From an uncultured Lachnospiraceae bacterium (GTDB taxonomy: Bacteria; Bacillota; Clostridia; Lachnospirales; Lachnospiraceae), in assembly GCA_905197485.1 (NCBI GenBank), contig CAJJYZ010000023.1:1-38234 (forward strand): a stretch of DNA of 38,234 bases, written 5' to 3'. The position numbers and the translations under genes are program-made. Of this stretch, positions 1 through 7,482 are shown piece after piece. The notes under the pieces were generated by a model that saw only the letters and a program-made list of their open reading frames with translations, ran no database searches and had not been told where the DNA came from. The first letter of the stretch is position 1; the number at the start of each line of letters is the position of its first letter.

Positions 1-52
1 TAGACTTAGGATCTAGTGGGAGACCGTGCAGGTTCGATTCCTGTCATCCGCA
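1..52 (+). tRNA. tRNA-Leu (anticodon TAG), 3' part only
   Basis: The window opens inside a class II tRNA. The anticodon arm TAGA-CTTAGGA-TCTA puts TAG at the anticodon, reading CUA leucine codons. A long variable arm follows, then a T arm (GCAGG-TTCGATT-CCTGT at 30-44), the 3' acceptor strand CATCCGC (45-51) and discriminator A52. CCA is not encoded (GCC follows). The 5' half lies outside the window. Confidence 0.9.
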
Positions 53-58
53 GCCGAA

Positions 59-100
59 AGCTCTAATTTCTTTTTCGAAGGAGGTTAGGGCTTTTTTTTT
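59..100 (+). terminator. Intrinsic terminator after tRNA-Leu
   Basis: AGCTCTAA (59-66) pairs with TTAGGGCT (85-92, one G-T pair), followed by a run of nine T (92-100). Confidence 0.85.
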
Positions 101-109
101 GATATGTGC

Positions 110-138
110 TTGCCTTGCCTACTATTTAGTGGCATAAT
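110..138 (+). promoter_or_regulatory. Likely promoter for the small ORF and nfeD
   Basis: TTGCCT (110-115), 17-nt spacer, CATAAT (133-138). It sits between the tRNA terminator and the first ORF. Confidence 0.5.
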
Positions 139-218
139 GAAAACAAATATGCAACCGTATGGTAGCTATTTGCTCTATGTGCGGAAAGAAAAGTTTAAGT
201 TAGAGGTAGGAATGAAAT

Positions 219-374
219 ATGAGAGAGAAATTAACGGAAGAACAAATGCTTGGGGCAATTCATAGAATGCTTCAGGATGACAAAGAATATAAGAAAGATT
301 TTATTCGGGATATGACAGAAGAGGAATATAAGGCGTTTATAGCAGAATGTCCGGAATTCCTTGAAGATATGTGA
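219..374 (+). CDS. Small acidic hypothetical protein (51 aa) upstream of nfeD
   Basis: ATG at 219 follows a GAGGTAGG ribosome binding site (203-210). The ORF runs MREKLTEEQM...PEFLEDM and ends in TGA at 372-374. It has no membrane segment and is rich in Glu, Asp and Lys, with an alternating helical look. The stop lies within the ribosome binding region of nfeD, so the two are probably cotranscribed and perhaps translationally coupled. I do not recognise a family. The good RBS, upstream promoter and close packing with nfeD are the arguments for a real gene. Confidence 0.6.
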   Translation: MREKLTEEQMLGAIHRMLQDDKEYKKDFIRDMTEEEYKAFIAECPEFLEDM

Positions 375-391
375 TGAAGGAGGAGATTTTT

Positions 392-820
392 ATGGCAGGT
401 ACGATTTGGTTAGCGCTTATCATCATTTTTTTACTGATTGAGATTGCAACCGTCGGATTGACATCCATATGGATGGCAGGAGGAGCTCTTGCAGCGTTTC
501 TTCTGAATCTTTTTGATGTAGGGATTGTGTGGCAGGTTCTTGTGTTCTTTGCCGTTTCGATTGTTTTGATGGTATTCACAAGACCGTTTGCGAAGAAATT
601 CATTAATGCAAACAGAACGAAGACGAACTATGAGGAAGTCATCGGCAAGACGGTGAAAGTCATCGAGAAAATTGATAACATGAACGAGCAGGGAGCGGCA
701 AGCGTCAATGGACAGGAATGGACTGCCAGAGCGAAGAATCCGACAGAAACTTTCGAAGTAGGGGATATGGTGAAAGTGGTAGATATTATGGGTGTGAAAC
801 TCATTGTGGAACGTGAATAA
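392..820 (+). CDS. NfeD family membrane protein
   Basis: 142 residues from ATG 392, chosen because AAGGAGGAG (377-385) sits 6 nt upstream; ATG/GTG codons at 371-376 lie before or within that site. Two or three hydrophobic segments (starting IWLALIIIFLLIEIATVGLTS, then a Gly/Ala-rich segment and VLVFFAVSIVLMVF) are followed by a soluble C-terminal OB-fold-like half from about residue 75 (GKTVKVIEKIDN...VKVVDIMGVKLIVERE). This is the layout of short NfeD proteins, which usually partner SPFH/flotillin proteins in membrane quality control. No SPFH gene lies in the window, so the partner would be elsewhere. Confidence 0.85.
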   Translation: MAGTIWLALIIIFLLIEIATVGLTSIWMAGGALAAFLLNLFDVGIVWQVLVFFAVSIVLMVFTRPFAKKFINANRTKTNYEEVIGKTVKVIEKIDNMNEQGAASVNGQEWTARAKNPTETFEVGDMVKVVDIMGVKLIVERE

Positions 821-823
821 GAT

Positions 824-883
824 AAAAAATCAGAGGTTCTGATATCGTAAGAAAATCTTAGATATCAAGACCTCTGATTTTAT
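824..883. terminator. Bidirectional terminator between nfeD and the peptidase gene
   Basis: A long hairpin: AAAATCAGAGGT and GATATC on the left pair with GATATC and ACCTCTGATTTT on the right, around a loop of about 14 nt. It is flanked by an A run on the left and a T-rich end on the right, so it can act in both directions. A second small hairpin follows (AGATTGTG/CGCAATCT, 892-913, then TTTTT). Confidence 0.8.
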
Positions 884-915
884 TTCGGGGGAGATTGTGT
901 TTTTACGCAATCTTT

Positions 916-3042
916 TTATTTCATATTTAATGTCCGGTTTTCTGTTGCTTTTGTGACCGGAACTTCCGCGTTCACAGAAGCGTTGTCAATCTCGATAGAG
1001 TATGTCTTGTGAATCAGGCAGTTAACAGGGTCCTCTGTGGCGATGACAAGGGCAAGGCTGTGCCCTGGTTCTACCGTATATCTTGTTGCGTTGAGATATA
1101 CGTGGTAATCGTGGTATTCGCCTTTTACAAGCTGGATGCTGTCTGCGGCAGTTTCTGGTTCATAGCCTGCCTCCGGATTGCATAAATCGGCAAATGCACG
1201 TGTGATGACGCGATAGTTTTTATGTACGGTTGAAAATTCTGCTTCGTTGAATGCAGGAAGGTCTCCTCCGTTCACGATTCCACCTTCTTTTACAGTTACG
1301 ACCGGAATGATATTTCTTTCCGGGTCTACGGTCTGGATGCTGTCAAATTCTTTGTCACATACGTCACAGAGAAGAACTGCGATTTCCACATCGTCCATTT
1401 TTCCGGATATTTTGGAAGCGCCCAGTTTCATAGTCAGACTGTCTGCGTCATTTCTGTTTTCCGGGTTGAAGTCATTCTCGGTATCTCCATCTTTGAGCGC
1501 TGCTTTTAAGTTCAGGCAAACCGTTCCCTGGATTGTGACAGCTTCTTCAAATGGCGCTGTCACATAACGCTGTGCCATGTTTGTGGATTTTACTGCCATC
1601 ACATCATCGAAGTTCTCTGCGCTGATTCCGGCTTTTTCCCAATCGGTATCGATGACAGTTGTGCCGTTTTCTGCACTTTCCAGCTTGAAGGAATAAGCTG
1701 TTTCCCAGGAATCTGCAGTCTCCCATCTGTTCTGGTCGTAGTTTGTCTGAACGAGAACTTCCGGCATAGCTTCTGCATGGTTTTCCACTCCATATAGATA
1801 ATGGGAAATCCATTCGTTTACAATGTCGTCATAGAATTTTCCATCAACCAGAATACCATAGTTCTTATTTGGCATAGTCGGCGTGATGTGCGGTCCCTGA
1901 TGTACGATTGTTTTTACGGTTTGTCCGGCTTTCTTAAAGGCTTTGTACATCATTTCAAATTGTTTGGTGGATACGTTCTCATCGTTCAATCCTTGTACGA
2001 TGAGTGCAGGACATTTGATTTTGTCTGCGTTTAAGCGATAGTTACCGCTTCCCCAGAACTCTTCGTTGTAGTCGAAGCCGCACTTTAATTGCTGAAGGCT
2101 TAATTCGTGATGGAATGCAGCGATATCATCCAACTGTTTTTCAGATAAAGATGCATCATTATAACGGCTGGAGCAATAGTATGCGAGGAAACTATTTAAC
2201 ATCTCTTTTGGCCAGTAACGCTGTGCGCCCTGCTGATTCTGCTGGCTGTACCAGTCAGAGATTCCGGCAACAGGAACAATAGTTTTCAGCCCTTCTACAC
2301 CGGTTGTTGCGACTGCGAACGGCATAGTTCCGGCATAAGAACGTCCTGTCATGGCAACATTACCGTTGGACCAGTCTGCTTTCGTCTCGATGGTGCCTTC
2401 CCGGTTTGCGTATGCGATGCGGTCACCATGTAACCATTCCACAACAGATTTGAAAGCGTCTCTTTCGTAGTCGGAACCGACGAAGTTGAAGCCGTCTGAA
2501 CCAAGCGCTCCGAATCCGGCGCTTAAAATGACTGCGAATCCGCGGACAAGATAGTAGTTAAAGTTCTCAAGATTCTCGTATACCATGCTGTCGCCATCGC
2601 CTTTGTCCGGATAATACCAGTCGGAAGGATTTGCCTGTAAGGCAAGTTCCATGGCGCTGATAGAACCTGTAGGAATACGGGCCGGAACTTCTTTCTCAAG
2701 GTCAGCGAAATCGAATGTGCGGTATTCTTTCTCGGCAACTTCCTTCATATGGTCGTATCCGTCTGCCTGAACACCGGCACAGTACGGACGGGCTTCAAAT
2801 AAAGAAGCGGCTTTATAGTGTCCTTCCACAGCGCTTCTAGGAACTTGAACGAGGACTTTGACAAGGTCCCGCTTTCCGTCTCCATCCATATCGTAATCGG
2901 ATTCCACATAGACACAGTATCTTACGATATCTGATGTGCTAGGGTCATATTTTTCGCCACTTTTTCCATCTGTAAACGGGAAAACCGGCTGTGCCATTCC
3001 ATTTTCAAATACCGGCACATTGCTGTAAGTTTTGTTTTCCAT
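916..3042 (-). CDS. pepX: Xaa-Pro dipeptidyl-peptidase / S15-CocE family hydrolase
   Basis: 708 residues. The alpha/beta-hydrolase core has nucleophile motif GRSYAG (Ser235), the acid in QGLNDENV and the histidine in HQGPHITP, followed by a C-terminal jelly-roll domain typical of PepX/CocE enzymes. PepX removes N-terminal X-Pro dipeptides in the cytoplasm; no signal peptide is visible. Residues 51-59 read DMDGDGKRD, an EF-hand-like calcium loop not usual in lactic PepX. The protein is shorter than lactobacillal PepX (about 760-800 aa) because it lacks the N-terminal helical domain. Start: TAGGAGGTTAACC directly precedes ATG 3042. It appears monocistronic, with its own promoter and terminator. 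CocE-like esterase activity is the alternative. Confidence 0.85.
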   Translation of the reverse strand: MENKTYSNVPVFENGMAQPVFPFTDGKSGEKYDPSTSDIVRYCVYVESDYDMDGDGKRDLVKVLVQVPRSAVEGHYKAASLFEARPYCAGVQADGYDHMKEVAEKEYRTFDFADLEKEVPARIPTGSISAMELALQANPSDWYYPDKGDGDSMVYENLENFNYYLVRGFAVILSAGFGALGSDGFNFVGSDYERDAFKSVVEWLHGDRIAYANREGTIETKADWSNGNVAMTGRSYAGTMPFAVATTGVEGLKTIVPVAGISDWYSQQNQQGAQRYWPKEMLNSFLAYYCSSRYNDASLSEKQLDDIAAFHHELSLQQLKCGFDYNEEFWGSGNYRLNADKIKCPALIVQGLNDENVSTKQFEMMYKAFKKAGQTVKTIVHQGPHITPTMPNKNYGILVDGKFYDDIVNEWISHYLYGVENHAEAMPEVLVQTNYDQNRWETADSWETAYSFKLESAENGTTVIDTDWEKAGISAENFDDVMAVKSTNMAQRYVTAPFEEAVTIQGTVCLNLKAALKDGDTENDFNPENRNDADSLTMKLGASKISGKMDDVEIAVLLCDVCDKEFDSIQTVDPERNIIPVVTVKEGGIVNGGDLPAFNEAEFSTVHKNYRVITRAFADLCNPEAGYEPETAADSIQLVKGEYHDYHVYLNATRYTVEPGHSLALVIATEDPVNCLIHKTYSIEIDNASVNAEVPVTKATENRTLNMK

Positions 3043-3106
3043 GGTTAACCTCCTAGAATGTCAAATCATATCGAAAATATAATTTGAAAATTTGTCTCTA
3101 TCGAAT

Positions 3107-3135
3107 AGTATAGTCTCTCTTTTATAGAACGTCAA
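3107..3135 (-). promoter_or_regulatory. Sigma-A type promoter of pepX
   Basis: Reading the reverse strand: TTGACG (3130-3135), 17-nt spacer, TATACT (3107-3112), giving a start about 55 nt before the pepX ATG. Confidence 0.75.
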
Positions 3136-3158
3136 CGACAGAAAACGGAAGAATGAGG

Positions 3159-4145
3159 TTATTGCCAAAAAGTCTCAATCTGGTAGGCTGTTAAATGTTC
3201 GGAGAACTCTTGTTTCAAAAGCAAAAGTTCTTGTAATTCATTTACAATCTCATACAGGACAGCGCGCGATTCAAATTCCAGTCGTGAGGTTGGGAGCGGC
3301 GCTTTGCGGAACTGTTTCCGAAGTTCGCTCAGGTAATGGAGAAGGTCGGAGGCATTATTGTATTCATCCATGGAAATCGCTGTGATTCTCATGAATTTTG
3401 CGACAAGAGTTGTCTGCATATAAGTTTCCTGAAGCCGCGGAAGATTCTGGTAGATTCTCTTGAGGATTTGTACCTGGTCCATCCGCATTTTTGTGTAGGA
3501 GACGTAGTAGCTCATATCCCGGAAAATAAAATTTTTCTCTGTGTAATGGGAATGGAACAACGTCTCTCCGATGAGAGTCTCTAAGTAATCTAACCTCTGA
3601 CGGATGGAGTCGTTTTCTGTATCGTGAAAGACAGCCGTCGACATTTCAAATAGAATTTGAGACATCTCCGATTCGATTCGTCTCTGCATATGGCGAATCC
3701 GTCCGATGCGGTTCGGCATGTAGAGATTCATGATAATACCCATAGAAATTCCAATCAGCATCAAGGAAAATTCGTTCATAAGAATCAGGAGTGATATGGA
3801 CTTTACTTTCCAGATATGGAGCATGAGAACCGTACTCATGGAGAAGCCTTCCATGAAATTTCCGATTTGACACATCAGATGATAGAGCATCAGATAAATG
3901 GTAAGGCTTAGAATCGAATAATTCATGAGATGAAAGACAACTGTTCCGATAAAGGCGGCGGTCAGGAAGGCAAGAACCCGTTTCCATGCGACGAGAAACG
4001 TCTCTTTTCTTGTTTTCAAAATGCTTAACAATGTGATGGTTACAACGGAAGTCGTTGATTGCAGTCCGAATGCTTCCGCCAGAGCAAAAGCGACGCTGCA
4101 TCCAAGAGATACTTTAAAAATATTTGCAAAATCAATCTGTTTCAT
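3159..4145 (-). CDS. Aromatic acid exporter family (ArAE_1/FUSC-like) membrane protein
   Basis: 328 residues. The N-terminal half is a run of hydrophobic helices (residues about 10-150), starting with the family-typical region around GCSVAFALAEAFGLQ. A charged, helical cytoplasmic C-terminal half follows (RRIESEMSQILFEM onward). This matches the ArAE_1 family, which is proposed to export aromatic carboxylic acids; the substrate cannot be read from sequence. Start ATG 4145 has an AAGGAG site 6 nt upstream. The gene is divergent from the hemerythrin gene with only 45 bp between start codons. Confidence 0.8.
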   Translation of the reverse strand: MKQIDFANIFKVSLGCSVAFALAEAFGLQSTTSVVTITLLSILKTRKETFLVAWKRVLAFLTAAFIGTVVFHLMNYSILSLTIYLMLYHLMCQIGNFMEGFSMSTVLMLHIWKVKSISLLILMNEFSLMLIGISMGIIMNLYMPNRIGRIRHMQRRIESEMSQILFEMSTAVFHDTENDSIRQRLDYLETLIGETLFHSHYTEKNFIFRDMSYYVSYTKMRMDQVQILKRIYQNLPRLQETYMQTTLVAKFMRITAISMDEYNNASDLLHYLSELRKQFRKAPLPTSRLEFESRAVLYEIVNELQELLLLKQEFSEHLTAYQIETFWQ

Positions 4146-4153
4146 GCTATACT
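4124..4153 (+). promoter_or_regulatory. Promoter for the hemerythrin gene
   Basis: TTGCAA (4124-4129), 18-nt spacer, TATACT (4148-4153). It overlaps the start codon and RBS of the divergent exporter gene, so transcription of the two may interfere. Confidence 0.55.
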
Positions 4154-4190
4154 CCTTGTATAGGTAGTTTTACCAAAAGGAGGTTTAATT

Positions 4191-4613
4191 ATGTACGCAG
4201 AATTTACGGAAAACTTAGTAACAGGAAATGAAATGATTGACTCTCAGCACAAAGAGTTGATTGAAAAGATTAATGGTCTTATGAGAAGCTGCGAGACAAA
4301 TGCAGAGCTTGCAGTAGCGGTAAAAACTTTAAATTACCTTGCGGATTATACGGAGTTCCATTTCTCAGCGGAAGAGAAATTACAGGAAGAGATTGAGTAT
4401 CCGGGTATTGTAGAACATAAAAAACAGCATGCAGAGTTCAAACAGGCAATTGAAGAACTTCACGAGATGCTGGAGGAACAGGAAGGCCCTACACCTGAAT
4501 TTGCAGAACAGGTGAATAAGAGAGTGACAGAATGGCTTTACAAGCACATTCAGGGATTCGACCGTTCCGTAGCTGAATATAAGAATATGAGAAGCAATAG
4601 TGAGTTAATCTAG
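4191..4613 (+). CDS. Bacteriohemerythrin
   Basis: 140 residues, one hemerythrin four-helix domain. The di-iron ligands are visible in order: IDSQH, YTEFHFSAEE (His and Glu), HKKQH, and KHIQGFD near the end. Single-domain bacteriohemerythrins bind oxygen (or NO) at a non-heme di-iron site. In an anaerobe the likely role is oxygen sensing or scavenging. RBS AAAGGAGG lies about 8 nt before ATG 4191. No signal peptide or output domain is fused, so it is a free cytosolic protein. Confidence 0.93.
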   Translation: MYAEFTENLVTGNEMIDSQHKELIEKINGLMRSCETNAELAVAVKTLNYLADYTEFHFSAEEKLQEEIEYPGIVEHKKQHAEFKQAIEELHEMLEEQEGPTPEFAEQVNKRVTEWLYKHIQGFDRSVAEYKNMRSNSELI

Positions 4614-4656
4614 CGCTTTGAAAAAATAGCAGTTATGAGAGATATGTTTTAAGTGA

Positions 4657-4686
4657 GACGCAGGGAATGTTCCTTGCGTCTTTTTT
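4657..4686 (+). terminator. Terminator after hemerythrin or in the ABC-F leader
   Basis: GACGCAGGGAA (4657-4667) pairs with TTCCTTGCGTC (4670-4680), followed by TTTTTT (4681-4686). It may end the hemerythrin transcript, act as an attenuator in the ABC-F leader, or both. Confidence 0.75.
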
Positions 4687-4729
4687 ATGGAACAGGGTTC
4701 CAACAGAATCCTGTTCCATAAAAAAAGAC
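4678..4729. promoter_or_regulatory. Second hairpin in the ABC-F leader, overlapping the terminator
   Basis: The arm 4678-4696 (GTC, six T, ATGGAACAGG) pairs with 4710-4729 (CCTGTTCCAT, seven A, GAC) with one bulged A. The left arm reuses the 3' end and U run of the terminator at 4657-4686, so the two structures exclude each other. A 5-codon ORF (MRDMF, 4635-4652) ends 4 nt before the terminator stem but has no clear RBS. Confidence 0.55.
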
Positions 4730-4783
4730 ACTTCGTGTGAGGATGCGCAGCTTATTTGAGACAACAAAACAGGAGGTGTATAG

Positions 4784-6280
4784 ATGTCGCAGATTTGTGT
4801 GAGTAATTTGACATTTTATTATGATGGAAGCTATGACAATATTTTTGAGAATGTTTCCTTTCAGATTGATACGGATTGGAAGCTTGGTTTAATTGGAAGA
4901 AACGGAAGAGGAAAAACTACCTTTTTAAATTTATTGTTGGGGAAATACGAATATCAAGGGAAGCTGATGAGTCCGGTATCATTTGATTATTTTCCTTTTG
5001 AAGTGAAGGAAATGTGGAGAATGACAATCGATATCATAGAAGATGTGGATAACAATTATGAGCTTTGGAAAATATGTCGGGAGCTTCATCTTCTTCAGGT
5101 AGATTGTGAGGTCTTATATCGTCCGTTTGATACATTAAGTTACGGAGAGAGAACAAAGGTGTTATTGGCAGTATTGTTTTCCAAAGAAAATGCATTCCTG
5201 CTTATTGATGAGCCGACAAATCATCTGGATATGGAAGCGAGACAAGTGTTGGCAGGATATTTGCGAAAAAAGAAAGGTTTCATTCTTGTATCTCATGACC
5301 GTTGTTTTTTGGATGAGTGTATCGACCATGTGATGTCAATTAATAAGTCAAATATCGATGTGGTACAAGGCAATTTTTCTTCCTGGTGGGAGAATAAGCA
5401 GAGGCAGGATGCGTATGAATTGGCGGAAAATGAGCGCTTAAAGGGAGATATTAGGCGGCTTACGCAGGCGGCGAAGCAGAAAGAACTTTGGTCCAATTCG
5501 GTGGAGAAGAAGAAATATCAGTCCGGAAATAAAGGCGGGGATATCAATCCGGGATTTTCAGACAGGGGATATATCGGACATAAGTCTGCCAAGATGATGA
5601 AGCGGGCAAAAGTGATAGAAAGCCGAGCATTTCAGGCGGTGGAGGATAAGAAGAAGCTTCTTAAAAACATTGAAGAGGCAGAGAATTTGAAACTGTTTCC
5701 GCTTCGCCACCACAAGGAAGTGCTTTTTCATGTGGAAGATTTGCAGGTATCTTATGATGGGAGAGAAGTTTTTCATCCTGTATCATTTGATGTAAAAACC
5801 GGCGAGCGGATTGTGATTGCAGGAAAGAATGGGTGTGGAAAATCCAGCATCATCAAGACGCTTCTCGGGGATAACATTTCCTATACAGGGACGATAGAAA
5901 AGGCGAGTGGGCTGAAAATTTCCTATGTTTCACAGGATACGTCACAATTAGAAGGAACACTTACGGAGTATGCTAAGAGTCGAGAGCTGGATGAGAGTCT
6001 GTTCAAAGCGCTTCTTCGAAAACTGGATTTTTCCAGGGTGCAGTTGGAAAAGAGAATGGAAGATTTTAGCGGAGGGCAGAAGAAGAAGGTGCTCATTGCG
6101 GTAAGTCTGTGTGAACAGGCGCATCTCTATATATGGGATGAACCGTTGAATTTTATTGATATCTTTTCAAGAATACAGATTGAAGATTTGATTGCCAGAT
6201 TTGAACCGACGATGATTTTCGTGGAGCATGACAGAAAATTTGTGGAAAAAGTTGCGACAAAAGTGTTGACATTGACGTAA
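4784..6280 (+). CDS. ABC-F ribosomal protection protein, Lsa/CplR-like
   Basis: 498 residues, two ATP-binding domains and no membrane segments. NBD1 has Walker A GRNGRGKTT, signature LSYGE and Walker B LLIDEPTNHLD. NBD2 has Walker A GKNGCGKSS, signature FSGGQ and Walker B LYIWDEPLNFID. The linker (about residues 200-310) is Lys/Glu-rich with KSAKMMKRAK, as in ARE ABC-F proteins. Length and the segments WKLGLIGRNGRGKTT and LYIWDEPLN match the Lsa group, which displaces lincosamides, pleuromutilins and streptogramin A from the ribosome. Drug range is not proven by sequence. RBS AGGAGGTG lies 5 nt before ATG. A MerR-TipAS gene starts 39 nt downstream and may be cotranscribed. Confidence 0.88.
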   Translation: MSQICVSNLTFYYDGSYDNIFENVSFQIDTDWKLGLIGRNGRGKTTFLNLLLGKYEYQGKLMSPVSFDYFPFEVKEMWRMTIDIIEDVDNNYELWKICRELHLLQVDCEVLYRPFDTLSYGERTKVLLAVLFSKENAFLLIDEPTNHLDMEARQVLAGYLRKKKGFILVSHDRCFLDECIDHVMSINKSNIDVVQGNFSSWWENKQRQDAYELAENERLKGDIRRLTQAAKQKELWSNSVEKKKYQSGNKGGDINPGFSDRGYIGHKSAKMMKRAKVIESRAFQAVEDKKKLLKNIEEAENLKLFPLRHHKEVLFHVEDLQVSYDGREVFHPVSFDVKTGERIVIAGKNGCGKSSIIKTLLGDNISYTGTIEKASGLKISYVSQDTSQLEGTLTEYAKSRELDESLFKALLRKLDFSRVQLEKRMEDFSGGQKKKVLIAVSLCEQAHLYIWDEPLNFIDIFSRIQIEDLIARFEPTMIFVEHDRKFVEKVATKVLTLT

Positions 6281-6319
6281 CGTAAAGGTGTATCGTAAGA
6301 AACATCAGGAGGGAGAAAG

Positions 6320-7078
6320 ATGGAATACACGATTCAAAAGCTGGCGAAGCTTGCCGGAATCAGCACGAGAACGCTTCGATATTATGATGAAATCGGGCTT
6401 CTTAGACCCGCGCGGGTAAATGCTTCCGGTTACCGGATTTATGGAACAAAAGAAGTGGACGCACTTCAACAGATTCTTTTCTATAAAGAAATGGGCTTAG
6501 AATTAGGACAGATAAAAGAGGCGGTGCATAAACCGGATTTTGATAATCTTACAACACTTCGGGAACATTTAAAAAGACTGGAAGAGAAGAGACATCAAAT
6601 CGACCTTCTGATTGCAAATGTGACGAAAACAATCGGGAAAGAAGAAGGGAGAAATCAAATGAGTGATAAAGAAAAATTTGAAGGATTCAAGAAGGAACTT
6701 ATTGAAAAAAATGAAAAGAAATATGGAGCAGAAATCCGCGGGAAGTATGGAGACGACATGGTAGAGGAAAGCAATGCCAGGCTGATGGGTCTTAGTGAAG
6801 AACAGTATAACCGGATGCAGAAACTGGGAGAGGAGATTCTGACATTATTGGAGGAGGCGGTTCAGAGTCACGAGTATGTGAAAGATGAAATCGGAGAGAA
6901 AGTGGCGATGCTCCACAAAGAATGGCTCGGATTCACATGGGCAACCTATTCGCCGCAGGCGCACCGCGGGCTTGTGCAGATGTATACGGCGGACGAAAGG
7001 TTTAAGGCTTATTATGATAAGAACGTGGAAGGATGCGCCGAGTTTTTGAAACAGGCAGTAGAGTATCATATTGTATAA
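6320..7078 (+). CDS. MerR family regulator with C-terminal TipAS antibiotic-recognition domain
   Basis: 252 residues. Residues 1-70 are a MerR winged helix (STRTLRYYDEIGLLRP, SGYRIY), 75-112 a coiled-coil dimer helix, and 114-252 a TipAS-like helical domain (GFTWATYSPQAHRGL, FKAYYD). TipAL-type regulators bind drugs such as thiopeptides through TipAS and activate promoters with long spacers. RBS AGGAGGGAG lies before ATG 6320. An in-frame ATG at 6659 (residue 114, MSDKEKFEG) has its own AAGGGAG site 7 nt upstream, exactly at the domain border, so a free TipAS domain could also be made, as in Streptomyces tipA. Lying behind an ABC-F gene suggests joint antibiotic response. Confidence 0.88.
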   Translation: MEYTIQKLAKLAGISTRTLRYYDEIGLLRPARVNASGYRIYGTKEVDALQQILFYKEMGLELGQIKEAVHKPDFDNLTTLREHLKRLEEKRHQIDLLIANVTKTIGKEEGRNQMSDKEKFEGFKKELIEKNEKKYGAEIRGKYGDDMVEESNARLMGLSEEQYNRMQKLGEEILTLLEEAVQSHEYVKDEIGEKVAMLHKEWLGFTWATYSPQAHRGLVQMYTADERFKAYYDKNVEGCAEFLKQAVEYHIV

Positions 7079-7096
7079 ACTCAAAAAGAAATGTGG

Positions 7097-7121
7097 AAAC
7101 CGGGTGGAGACGCCCGGTTTT
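7097..7121 (+). terminator. Intrinsic terminator after the MerR gene
   Basis: AAACCGGG pairs with CCCGGTTT around a short loop, then T residues. Confidence 0.7.
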
Positions 7122-7197
7122 GTGTTCGGAAAATCAGGATATAAGGACGTGCAACAGAAATTCTAAAAAATGACTATTCAAATGCAATGGGAAAAAG

Positions 7198-7203
7198 TAT
7201 AAT
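7198..7203 (+). promoter_or_regulatory. Possible -10 element (TATAAT)
   Basis: Perfect TATAAT 40 nt before the small membrane protein start. No good -35 is seen at 16-18 nt, so the call rests on the -10 alone. Confidence 0.35.
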
Positions 7204-7242
7204 CAAAATATGAAACATGTTGGCTTAACGTGGAGGCGAAGT

Positions 7243-7404
7243 ATGAAAAAGAAGATTCTGATTGCTTTGATAGGTGCTTTAGTGCTTATAGGAGCAGGTG
7301 CGATTGTTTTGAGTCGGAATGTTCTGAAAGACAATCCGGTAAAAGCAAATATTCAAGAGATTGAGGTAGAGTCGTCAGATAGTGAAGAGGAATATACTGT
7401 TTGA
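7243..7404 (+). CDS. Small single-span membrane protein (53 aa)
   Basis: ATG 7243 is preferred over an upstream ATG at 7210 because GTGGAGGCG lies just before it and the product then starts with a clean KKK signal anchor. Residues 5-25 are hydrophobic (ILIALIGALVLIGAGAIVL) and the rest is a short acidic tail ending SDSEEEYTV. It could be a signal-anchored membrane peptide or a cleaved exported peptide; no lipobox is present. I recognise no family. Confidence 0.5.
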   Translation: MKKKILIALIGALVLIGAGAIVLSRNVLKDNPVKANIQEIEVESSDSEEEYTV

Positions 7405-7416
7405 CCTGGGGCAATA

Positions 7417-7436
7417 AAATCCCGGTGCCGGGATTT
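7417..7436. other. Short perfect hairpin between two genes
   Basis: AAATCCCG-GTGC-CGGGATTT (8-bp perfect stem, 4-nt loop). No U run follows on the plus strand, so it is a weak terminator or an RNA-stabilising hairpin between the membrane peptide and the LURP-one-related gene. Confidence 0.45.
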
Positions 7437-7482
7437 GGAATAGGAAGCATGACAGGCGTGTAGTCAAGATAGGAGAGTGTAT

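Noticed and set aside
4668..4761. 30-codon ORF through the ABC-F leader (MFLASFLWNR...)
   Set aside because: Its ATG lies in the terminator loop with no usable RBS spacing; composition reflects the hairpin arms.
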